Source: CAZKNJ01 sp964554185
Lineage (GTDB): Bacteria; 4484-113
Assembly (NCBI GenBank): GCA_964554185.1
Contig: CAZKNJ010000005.1
Coordinates: 1-64,000 of the forward strand
DNA length: 64,000 bases
Direction: 5' to 3'
Below, in pieces: positions 8,554 to 15,745 of this stretch. The position numbers and the translations under genes were made by a program. Position 1 is the first letter of the stretch. Each line of letters begins with the position of its first letter. The notes under the pieces were generated by a model. That model searched no databases. It had not been told where the DNA came from and worked only from the letters and a program-made list of their open reading frames with translations.

Positions 8554-9495
8554 TCAGCCGAGATGCCTCCGGTACCAGTCCATCGCGCGTTCCAGCCCGG
8601 TGCGGATACCAAAGCGCGGCTGATAGCCGAGCAGCCGGCGGGCACTGGAGGTGTCGGCCAGCGAGTCCTTTACGTCGCCGGGCCGGGAATCGGTGTACTG
8701 GGGTTCGGCGGAGGCGCCCAGCAGGTCGCGGATGGTCTCAAACACCGTTTGCACCGTGACCTGTTCGCCGTAGGCGATGTTGAAGACCTCACCGAGGGCT
8801 TCGGCGGGCGCGCTGCACGCTAGCAGATTGGCCTGCACGCAGTCTTCTATAAAGGTGAAGTCGCGGGTCTGCTGGCCGTCGCCGTAGATTACCGCCGGCT
8901 CGCCGTGAAGCAGCGCGCGGGTGAAGCGCGGGATAACCGCGGCGTAAGTTGATTCGGGGTCCTGGCGCGGGCCGTAGATGTTGAAGTAGCGCAGAACGAC
9001 CGTAGGCAGTCCGTAGACGCGGAAGAACACCTGGCAGTAGTGCTCCTGGGTGAGCTTGGACACCGCGTAGGGTGAAAGCGGGCGGGGCGTCATCGTCTCC
9101 ACCTTGGGCAGTGTGGGCGTGTCGCCGTAAACGCTGCTGCTGCCGGCGCAGACGAAGCGCTCCACCCCCGCCTCCCTGGCCGCTACCAGCAGGCTTACAG
9201 TGCCGGTGACATTGGCGTGGTTGGTGGCCGCCGGGTCTTCCACCGAACGGGGAACGCTGCCGAGCGCGGCCTGGTGCAGGACGAACTCAACGCCGTCAAC
9301 CGCGCGGTTGCACACGCCCGGGTCGCACACCGTGTCCTGAATGAAGTCTATGTCGGGGAGGAAAGCCTGGAGGTTCTCCCGGCGCCCGGTGGAGAGGTCG
9401 TCCACCACCCGCACTGAGTGCCCTGCTTTCAGCAGGTGTACAGCGAGATTGGAGCCGATGAAGCCCGCCCCCCCGGTTACTAGAAAGCGCGCCAT
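8554..9495 (-). CDS. NAD-dependent epimerase/dehydratase (UDP-sugar 4-epimerase type)
   Basis: An extended short-chain dehydrogenase of 313 aa. The Rossmann motif TGGAGFIGSN is at residues 7-16 and the catalytic Tyr143-x3-Lys147 in SPYAVSKL, preceded by the SSSVYG serine. The sequence SVPRSVEDPAATNHANVTGT is typical of UDP-glucose/UDP-GlcNAc 4-epimerases (GalE/WbpP group). It probably supplies a nucleotide sugar for the polysaccharide exported by the flippase downstream. The upstream 18-bp dyad may be an operator. The exact sugar cannot be told from sequence. Confidence 0.88.
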   Translation of the reverse strand: MARFLVTGGAGFIGSNLAVHLLKAGHSVRVVDDLSTGRRENLQAFLPDIDFIQDTVCDPGVCNRAVDGVEFVLHQAALGSVPRSVEDPAATNHANVTGTVSLLVAAREAGVERFVCAGSSSVYGDTPTLPKVETMTPRPLSPYAVSKLTQEHYCQVFFRVYGLPTVVLRYFNIYGPRQDPESTYAAVIPRFTRALLHGEPAVIYGDGQQTRDFTFIEDCVQANLLACSAPAEALGEVFNIAYGEQVTVQTVFETIRDLLGASAEPQYTDSRPGDVKDSLADTSSARRLLGYQPRFGIRTGLERAMDWYRRHLG

Positions 9496-9502
9496 ATTCT
9501 AT

Positions 9503-9534
9503 TGTCTCAGGGCTGAGACAGTGCTATTCTAGCA
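9503..9534 (-). promoter_or_regulatory. Extended -10 promoter with downstream 18-bp dyad operator
   Basis: On the minus strand TGCTAGAAT (9526-9534) forms an extended -10. Immediately downstream, TGTCTCAG, GG, CTGAGACA (9503-9520) is a perfect 8+2+8 palindrome that would cover about +1 to +17. A 2-nt loop is poor for a hairpin, so a repressor-binding site is the better reading. The epimerase start codon lies 7 bp further on. Confidence 0.5.
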
Positions 9535-9619
9535 CACGCAATTCCCCCGGTGGTTCTTGTGAACACAACGGCCACATCTGCTAGTGACCGAATTCACAGC
9601 TGGGGCAGGAGGTCTGGGT

Positions 9620-10741
9620 ATGAACATCTCGGTCCCCAAAGAACGGCAATCTGATGAGCACCGCGTAGGCCTGACGCCTACAGGTGCAAGGGTGCTTATT
9701 GACGCCGGTCACAAAGTTTACTGCGAGCGGGGCTGCGGACTTGACGCGGGGTACGCGGACAAGGAGTACGCCGACAGCGGCGCAACCGTGGTCTTTTCCC
9801 GCGAAGAGGTGTACGGCCGGGGCGACATCGTCTGCGGCATCAAGGCGCCAGGCACCGAGGACTACGACATGTTGCGCGAGGGACAAATCATCGGCGGGTT
9901 TCTGCACCTGCTGGTGGCCCCGCGGGCGCTGACCGACGTTCTGGTGGACAAGAAGATCACGACACTCTGCTACGAGGAGATGACCGAAGACGGGTTTGCC
10001 CCGTTGCTCTCCCCCGCGAGCGAGATCGGCGGCCGGATGATGCCCCAAATCGCCGCCAGGTATATGGAGACCAGCGAAGGCGGGCGGGGCAAGCTGCTGA
10101 TGGGGACGCCCGGCGTGCCCGCAGCGGTGGTGGCCATCGTCGGCGGCGGCTTTTTCGGCTACCACGCGGCGCTGACCTTCCTGCATGCAGGCGCGAATGT
10201 GCTGGTGCTGGATACTGACTTCCGCAAGCTCCAGCGGCTTGACCGCGACTTCGGCGGGCATATCAACACCCTCATCAGCACCGAGAACGCTATCGCCAAG
10301 GTGCTGACCTTTGCCGATGTCATCATCTCGGCGGTGCACCGCTACGGCGAAGTGGCGCCCAAGATCATCACCCGTGAGATGCTCAAGACCATGATTCCGC
10401 GCTCGCTGTTCATTGACGTGTCCATTGACCAGGGCGGGACGGCCGAAACCAGCCGCCCCACCACCTTGCACAACCCGGTATATGTGGTGGACGAGATTCT
10501 GCATTACTGCGTCCCCAATGTCACGAGCAATGTCGCCCGCACCGCCTCGCGGGCGCATACCATCGGACTCTGCCCCATCCTCCTGAAGCTAGGGAAAGCC
10601 GAAGACTCCCTCAAGATGATCGAGGGCAAAGAGATTTTCCGCACCGGCGCATTCATCGTGGAAGGCAAGGTCGTGCAGGAGCACCTGCGCGAGCTGCACC
10701 ATGAGAAGCGCGGCCGGGGCCGCAAGGAGGATAAACGCTGA
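9620..10741 (+). CDS. Alanine dehydrogenase-family NAD(P)-dependent enzyme
   Basis: A 373-aa protein of the AlaDH/PNT family. The N-terminal catalytic domain begins ISVPKERQSDEHRVGLTPTGA and contains the substrate Lys (VCGIKAPG) and His (GGFLHLL) positions. The NAD domain carries VAIVGGGFFGYHAA with VLVLDTD. The C-terminal signature DVSIDQGGTAETSRPTT and HYCVPNVTSNVARTAS is family-typical. The ATG at 9620 has AGGAGGT six bases upstream, so the longer in-frame start at 9584 is rejected. A 1-nt stop/start overlap with the CoA-transferase gene points to coupled translation, so the real substrate may be a different amino acid used in a degradation pathway. Confidence 0.85.
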   Translation: MNISVPKERQSDEHRVGLTPTGARVLIDAGHKVYCERGCGLDAGYADKEYADSGATVVFSREEVYGRGDIVCGIKAPGTEDYDMLREGQIIGGFLHLLVAPRALTDVLVDKKITTLCYEEMTEDGFAPLLSPASEIGGRMMPQIAARYMETSEGGRGKLLMGTPGVPAAVVAIVGGGFFGYHAALTFLHAGANVLVLDTDFRKLQRLDRDFGGHINTLISTENAIAKVLTFADVIISAVHRYGEVAPKIITREMLKTMIPRSLFIDVSIDQGGTAETSRPTTLHNPVYVVDEILHYCVPNVTSNVARTASRAHTIGLCPILLKLGKAEDSLKMIEGKEIFRTGAFIVEGKVVQEHLRELHHEKRGRGRKEDKR

Positions 10742-12039
10742 TGTTTTCGTGGTCCCAGAAGTACAAGGACAAAGTCGTACCGGTGGAGGAGGCGCTCTCC
10801 ATCATCAAGTCCGGCATGCGCGTATACATCCATCCAGGGGCGGCCACGCCCAAGGTGCTGGTGGAGCATCTGGCGGACATCAAGGACCGGGTGGAGAATG
10901 TGGAAGTAGTACACATTCTCACCTTCGGCGAGAGCCCCTACGCCGAGCCGGAGATGGAAGGGCACTTCCGCCACAACGCGCTCTTCAGCGGCGGAAATGT
11001 GCGGAAGGCGATTAATGAAGGGCGGGCGGACTGGATGTCAGTGTTCCTGTACGAAATCCCCAAGCTGTTTTACGAAGGCTTCCTGCCGCTGGACGTGTCG
11101 CTGGTGCAGCTTTCGCCGCCGGACGAGCACGGCTTTTGCAGCCTTGGCGTGGGCGTGGATATGACTATGGCGGCCGTCCGGTCGTCCAAGCACGTTATCG
11201 GGGAAATTAACCCCCGCATGCCCCGCGTGCTGGGAGACTCATTCATCCACATCAGCAAGCTGGACCGTATCGTGGAAGTGGACCATCCGCTTTACGAGTA
11301 CCATGCGGGCGACATTGACGACGTGTCGCGTGAAATCGGCCGGCGCATCGCCGAGCGTATTGAGGATGGAAGCACGTTGCAGATGGGCATCGGCGCCATC
11401 CCGGACGCGGTGCTGTTCTTCCTCGGCGAGAAGCGCGACCTGGGCATCCACACGGAGATGTTCAGCGACGGCGCAATGAAGCTGATGGAGGAAGGGGTTA
11501 TCACCGGCGACAAGAAGAGCATCCACAAGGGCAAGGTCGTTTGCTGCTTCCTCATGGGCAGCGAGCGGCTTTACGAATATGTGGACAACAACCCGTTTAT
11601 TGAAGCCCATCCGGTGGAGTACACCAACGACCCCTTTGTCATCGCCCAGAACGACAAGATGGTGGCGTTGAACTCGTGCCTCTCCATTGACCTCACGGGG
11701 CAGGTGAATTCCGACTCTATCGGCATGAACATCTACTCCGGCTTCGGCGGCCAGTTGGACTTCATCCGGGGCGCGGCGCGCAGCAAGGGCGGCCTTCCGG
11801 TCATTGCGATGCCCTCCACCGCCATGAAAGGGAAAGCCTCCCGCGTCGTGGGCACGCTGGCGCCGGGCGCGGGCGTCACCGACACACGAGCGGACGTGCG
11901 CTGGATTTGCACCGAGTACGGAATGGTCAACCTGTTCGGGCTCAACCGCCGGCAGCGGGCCAAGGCGCTGATTGAGCTGGCGCACCCGGACTTCCGCGAG
12001 GAGTTGCAGGAGTTCGCCATCAAGAACCGCTATATCTAG
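10741..12039 (+). CDS. Acetyl-CoA hydrolase/4-hydroxybutyrate CoA-transferase family protein
   Basis: A 432-aa family I CoA-transferase resembling AbfT/Cat1: exchange of CoA between an acyl-CoA and acetate. Visible motifs are the N-terminal SIIKSGMRVYIHPGAATP, SPPDEHGFCSLGVGVD, the LQMGIGAIPDAVLFFL stretch, and the catalytic glutamate (about E239) in IHTEMFSDGAMKLME. The C-terminal SDSIGMNIYSGFGGQLDFIRGAARSKGG is characteristic. It has an AGGAGG Shine-Dalgarno inside the end of the upstream gene and shares TGATG with it. With the dehydrogenase it probably serves amino-acid fermentation or short-chain fatty-acid exchange; the acyl group is unknown. Confidence 0.9.
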   Translation: MFSWSQKYKDKVVPVEEALSIIKSGMRVYIHPGAATPKVLVEHLADIKDRVENVEVVHILTFGESPYAEPEMEGHFRHNALFSGGNVRKAINEGRADWMSVFLYEIPKLFYEGFLPLDVSLVQLSPPDEHGFCSLGVGVDMTMAAVRSSKHVIGEINPRMPRVLGDSFIHISKLDRIVEVDHPLYEYHAGDIDDVSREIGRRIAERIEDGSTLQMGIGAIPDAVLFFLGEKRDLGIHTEMFSDGAMKLMEEGVITGDKKSIHKGKVVCCFLMGSERLYEYVDNNPFIEAHPVEYTNDPFVIAQNDKMVALNSCLSIDLTGQVNSDSIGMNIYSGFGGQLDFIRGAARSKGGLPVIAMPSTAMKGKASRVVGTLAPGAGVTDTRADVRWICTEYGMVNLFGLNRRQRAKALIELAHPDFREELQEFAIKNRYI

Positions 12040-12099
12040 AGTGCGGCACTTGTGCATCACCGGCGGTTGGGCTAAGCTAGTGCGCGCCAGGAGCGCATT

Positions 12100-13050
12100 A
12101 TGACCGAGCCGCTTGATTTCAGCCGCATCCGCCAATATCCCCTGAAGGAGCGCAAGAACCTCGTGCGCGCCGAGATGTTCGGCCAGCCACTGCTGCCGGA
12201 TGGCCAGTATGTGGAGTTTCTGGACTCGCTACCGGACATCCTGCGGGCGAAGGACCTCAAAGAAGTGGTTGAACGCACGGTGGCGGCTTCGCTGGGCGGC
12301 AAGGAGATTCTGCTTGCCATCGGCGCCCATCAGATCAAGATCGGTATGACGCCGTTCATCCGGCGGCTGATGGACGAGCGGCTGGTGACGGCGGTGGCGA
12401 TGAACGGCGCGGGCATCATCCACGATACGGAACTCGCGCTCATCGGGGAAACCAGCGAGGATGTGGCCGAGGCCATCCAAGACGGCAGCTTCGGGATGGC
12501 GCGGGAGACCGCGGAGTTCATCAACGAGGCAATCGTTCAGGGCGCGAGGGACGAAACCGGCCTGGGAGCGGCGGTGGGACACAAGATTGCGCAGGCGGAG
12601 CTGCCCTTCCGGCAGCACTCGCTGGCTCATTACTGCCACGAGAAAGGCGTGCCGCTCACCGTACATGTAGCCTACGGCACCGACATTATCCACATGCACC
12701 CCAGCGCGGACGGAGCGCTGACCGGCAAAGCCACCGAGATTGACTTCCGCAAGCTCGCGGCGGTGGTCGCGAAGCTGGAGGGCGGAGTCGTAATGAACGT
12801 GGGCTCGGCGGTGATACTGCCGGAGGTCTTTCTCAAGTGCCTATCCGCCGCCCGTAACCTGGGGCACACCGTCCGCAACTTTACCGCGGTGAACCTGGAT
12901 ATGATTCAGCACTACCGCCCGCACGAGAATGTGGTGCGCCGCCCGACCCTGCCGGAGGGCCGGGGGTACGCGTTGACGGGCAACCTGGAGATACTCTTCC
13001 CGCTGCTCACTTACTGCCTGCTGGACGCCAAGCACGCACGCGGCGGGTAG
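12100..13050 (+). CDS. Conserved protein of unknown function, possibly deoxyhypusine-synthase-like fold
   Basis: A 316-aa soluble protein. The stretch EILLAIGAHQIKIGMTPFIRRLMDERLVTAVAMNGAGIIHDTELAL, followed by GETSEDVAEAIQDGSFGMA, has the alternating strand-helix layout and AMNGAGIIHD motif of a conserved bacterial family. That family seems distantly related to NAD-binding deoxyhypusine-synthase-type Rossmann proteins. Further conserved-looking patches are VHVAYGTDIIHMHPSADG and LNVGSAVILPEVFLK-like. No biochemical role is known to me. It follows the CoA-transferase gene by 60 bp and precedes the ABC ATPase by 11 bp. The fold assignment is a weak inference. Confidence 0.6.
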   Translation: MTEPLDFSRIRQYPLKERKNLVRAEMFGQPLLPDGQYVEFLDSLPDILRAKDLKEVVERTVAASLGGKEILLAIGAHQIKIGMTPFIRRLMDERLVTAVAMNGAGIIHDTELALIGETSEDVAEAIQDGSFGMARETAEFINEAIVQGARDETGLGAAVGHKIAQAELPFRQHSLAHYCHEKGVPLTVHVAYGTDIIHMHPSADGALTGKATEIDFRKLAAVVAKLEGGVVMNVGSAVILPEVFLKCLSAARNLGHTVRNFTAVNLDMIQHYRPHENVVRRPTLPEGRGYALTGNLEILFPLLTYCLLDAKHARGG

Positions 13051-13061
13051 CGACGTTTCCC

Positions 13062-13727
13062 ATGGAAGTAATCGCTGCAAGCGGTCTTACTTACGCCTCA
13101 CGCCACCGCGGAAACAGCCGCCGTCCGCTCATTTTGGACGGCGTCAGCCTCGCGCTGGGCGAGCGCGAAGTGCTCGGGCTGCTGGGGCCCTCGGGCAGCG
13201 GCAAGTCCACCCTGCTGCGGATACTGTGCCGCCTGATTGAGCCGGATAGCGGCACGGTCGCTTTCCACGGGCAGGATTGGAACGCCATCAATGTACTGGA
13301 GTACCGGAAGAAGGTGTGCCTGATACCGCAGGTGCCGGTGGCGCTTCCCGGCACCGTCGCCGAGAACTTCCGCTTCGTCCACCGGATCGCGGGGCAATCC
13401 ACCGTAGCACCGCCGGCGGAGGAGCTGCTGGCGCAGGTGGGGCTTCCCGCGCATTATGCCGACGAGCGCGCAGCGGAGCTGTCAGTGGGCGAGCTGCAGC
13501 GGGTGGCTCTCGCGAGGGCGCTGCTGCTTAAGCCGGAAGTGCTGCTGCTGGACGAGCCAACGTCGGCGCTGGATGTGGACAACGCGGCGCGCATCATCGC
13601 GCTGGTGGAGAGCGTCTGCGCCAGCGGCGGCTACAGCGCGGTGATGACCAGCCATGTGCCGGAGTACTTGCGCATCGCCCACCGGACGGTCAAGCTGGAC
13701 GCGGGGAGGCTTTCCGATGCCGCCTGA
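13062..13727 (+). CDS. ABC transporter ATP-binding protein (FetA/YbbL-like)
   Basis: A 221-aa nucleotide-binding subunit: Walker A GPSGSGKST (about residues 43-51), Q-loop LIPQVPV, signature LSVGELQRVALARAL, Walker B VLLLDEPTSALD and the H-loop TSHVPE. Size and the partner gene match the FetAB pair, reported to export iron and help against peroxide stress. Its 3' end overlaps the permease gene by 11 bp, so the two are co-translated. Confidence 0.88.
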   Translation: MEVIAASGLTYASRHRGNSRRPLILDGVSLALGEREVLGLLGPSGSGKSTLLRILCRLIEPDSGTVAFHGQDWNAINVLEYRKKVCLIPQVPVALPGTVAENFRFVHRIAGQSTVAPPAEELLAQVGLPAHYADERAAELSVGELQRVALARALLLKPEVLLLDEPTSALDVDNAARIIALVESVCASGGYSAVMTSHVPEYLRIAHRTVKLDAGRLSDAA

Positions 13728-14520
13728 GGGCTACATCACCGTTAGCTGGCTGCAGGTGGGGTACGCGGGGGGCTTTCTTCTAGTCGCCATCGCCATCTCG
13801 TTCTTCCTGCGGTTGGGCGTGGAAGGCGGCATCGTGCTCGGCGGCGTGCGCACCTTCTTGCAGCTTCTGTTGCTGGGATATGTGCTGGATTATGTGTTTG
13901 CCGTGCAGAATGCCTGGCTGACCTCGCTGATATTCCTGGCGATGATCATCGCCGGCGCCGCCAACGCTTACTTCATCGCCACGCCCCGGAATGCACGCAC
14001 TTTTTATGTGTTCACCGGCGTGCTGAGCGGGGTATTCGTGCTGGTTGCGCTACCCATCGGCAAGTGGATAGTGGTGGCGAAACCGTGGTACCACCCGCAG
14101 TACATTATCCCCTTCGGCGGAATGCTCATCGGCAACGCCGTCACCGCCGGATTGCTGGCGCAGCGCAGCCTGCACAAATCGCTGAGGGACAACCGGCTGG
14201 TGGTGGAGACGAAACTCGCGCTGGGGGCAAGTTCGCTCAAGGCCGCCTACACCGAGCTGACCGAGGCGGTAAAGACCGCGATGCTGCCAACGGTCACATC
14301 CATGATGATGGTGGGGCTGGTGCATATCCCCGGCATCTTCGGCGGACAGGTGCTGGCGGGAGTGCCGGCGATGGAGGCGGCGAAGTACCAGACGGTGGTG
14401 ATGTACATGCTGGCGGCGGGGGCGGCGCTGACCGCGATGGCGATAGTGTTTCTACGGCTGAAGGAGTTCTTTACCGCACGGCACCAGCTGCGTTATGATA
14501 AGCTCACCGGTGAATCGTAG
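13717..14520 (+). CDS. FetB/YbbM-family ABC transporter permease
   Basis: A 267-aa integral membrane protein with about seven transmembrane helices, of the UPF0014/FetB family. Diagnostic stretches are VLGGVRTFLQLLLLGYVLDYVF near the N-terminus and LGASSLKAAYTELTEAVKTAMLPTVTSMMMVGLVHIPGIFGGQVLAG in the second half. ATG 13717 inside the end of the ATPase gene gives the normal family N-terminus; the longer frame upstream is a shadow. The stop TAG overlaps the GTG of the next gene (TAGTG). Probable substrate is iron, by analogy. Confidence 0.85.
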   Translation: MPPEGYITVSWLQVGYAGGFLLVAIAISFFLRLGVEGGIVLGGVRTFLQLLLLGYVLDYVFAVQNAWLTSLIFLAMIIAGAANAYFIATPRNARTFYVFTGVLSGVFVLVALPIGKWIVVAKPWYHPQYIIPFGGMLIGNAVTAGLLAQRSLHKSLRDNRLVVETKLALGASSLKAAYTELTEAVKTAMLPTVTSMMMVGLVHIPGIFGGQVLAGVPAMEAAKYQTVVMYMLAAGAALTAMAIVFLRLKEFFTARHQLRYDKLTGES

Positions 14521-15188
14521 TGAGCACTGAGCGGACAACCAGGCTGGTGATCATCCCGCTGGAGAACATCGTCTTTTTTCCCGAGACGTTTCTTGATTTG
14601 AAGGTCGCCGACCGGCGCGCCGAAGAGCTGCTGCGCCAGGCTTACGAGAACCAGGAAAACGTGGGGCTGTTTCTGGCGAAGCTGGAGGTGCTCACGCAGC
14701 TGCCCACCGGCTTTGAGAAAATCGGCACCTTCGGCCGGGTGGTGGCGTTTGACCCGAAACCGGGAAAGCCTACCGAGGTAACGCTACAGGGGCGATTCCG
14801 CGGGCGCATCCGGCAGATCATCCAGCTTGAGCCCTACCCCACGGCGGACATCACCGTGCTGACCGACCACCTGCACGTTTCGTCCACCGACGAGTTCAAG
14901 CATATTCTGGAGGATCTGATAGACCTCGTGCAGCTCTTCAAGCCGGAAGAGGACCGCCGGGGCATTGAGCTGCCCAGCCCGGAGGGCTGGCGCAAGCTGT
15001 TCGGGATGCTGGTGAACTCGGTGGCGTCGTTCCTGCCGTCAAAGCCGCACAAGAAGCAGGAGTGGTTGGTGCAGGACGACCTGGTAGCTCGTTACCGTAT
15101 GGTACGGGAGGAGCTGGTGAAGATGTGGCAGTTCAACCGGCTGATGGACATTATTCCGCCGCCGCCGGAAGACGCGCATCTGAACTAG
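14520..15188 (+). CDS. Stand-alone LON N-terminal (substrate-binding) domain protein
   Basis: A 222-aa protein consisting only of the LON-N/PUA-like domain plus helices: RLVIIPLENIVFFPETFLDLKVADRRAEELLRQAYENQ is the classic Lon N-terminal pattern, and IGTFGRVVAF its next strands. There is no AAA+ or protease domain. Such solo proteins are common in bacteria and of unknown role. The start is a GTG overlapping the fetB-like stop. It ends in a CTAG whose other strand is the pduO-type stop. Confidence 0.82.
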   Translation: MSTERTTRLVIIPLENIVFFPETFLDLKVADRRAEELLRQAYENQENVGLFLAKLEVLTQLPTGFEKIGTFGRVVAFDPKPGKPTEVTLQGRFRGRIRQIIQLEPYPTADITVLTDHLHVSSTDEFKHILEDLIDLVQLFKPEEDRRGIELPSPEGWRKLFGMLVNSVASFLPSKPHKKQEWLVQDDLVARYRMVREELVKMWQFNRLMDIIPPPPEDAHLN

Positions 15189-15745
15189 CCGCCGTTCTCC
15201 GAGCGGCTCCACTCGTTTTCCTTCACACCAGCGAGGTGATTAGCATAGCGGGCGAGTACGAATAGCAGGTCGGACAGGCGGTTGAGGTACATGAGCACCA
15301 CCCCGCGCAAGGGCTCCTCTTCGTTCAGGCGCACCACGCAGCGCTCGGCGCGGCGGCAGATAGTACGCGCGAGATGAAGCAAGGCAGCTGCGCTGGTTCC
15401 TCCGGGGATGATGAAGGACTTCAGCTTGGGCAGCCGTGCGTCAACCGAGTCTATGGTGCGCTCCAAGTAGGAGATGTCTTCGCCGGCGATGCCACCGGCA
15501 ACTGCGCCCTGGTACTCCGGCGCAGCGGCAATCTCCGCGCCCAGGCTGAACAGCCTCCGTTGCAGCGTTTGAAGCACGAGGGCTGTCTCTTCGTCGGAGG
15601 TGAAAGAAAGCGCCGCACCCAGCGCGGCGTTCAGCTCGTCAATGGTGCCGTAGGCTTCAACTCGCAGGTGTGCCTTGCTGACCTTGCCGCCACCGAGCAG
15701 CGAGGTCCGGCCCTCATCCCCCGCGCCGGTGTAAAGCTTCGGCAC
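15185..15745 (-). CDS. PduO-type ATP:cob(I)alamin adenosyltransferase
   Basis: A 186-aa enzyme that makes adenosylcobalamin from cob(I)alamin and ATP. It shows the N-terminal ATP-binding loop YTGAGDEGRTSLLGG, EAYGTIDELNAALGAAL, the helix RTICRRAERCVVRLNEE with the ATP-contacting arginines, and LNRLSDLLFVLARYAN. All key segments and the normal length are present. The start is GTG, overlapping the stop of the upstream IPT gene by one base (TAGTG on the minus strand). No cobalamin riboswitch is visible. Confidence 0.93.
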   Translation of the reverse strand: MPKLYTGAGDEGRTSLLGGGKVSKAHLRVEAYGTIDELNAALGAALSFTSDEETALVLQTLQRRLFSLGAEIAAAPEYQGAVAGGIAGEDISYLERTIDSVDARLPKLKSFIIPGGTSAAALLHLARTICRRAERCVVRLNEEEPLRGVVLMYLNRLSDLLFVLARYANHLAGVKENEWSRSENGG

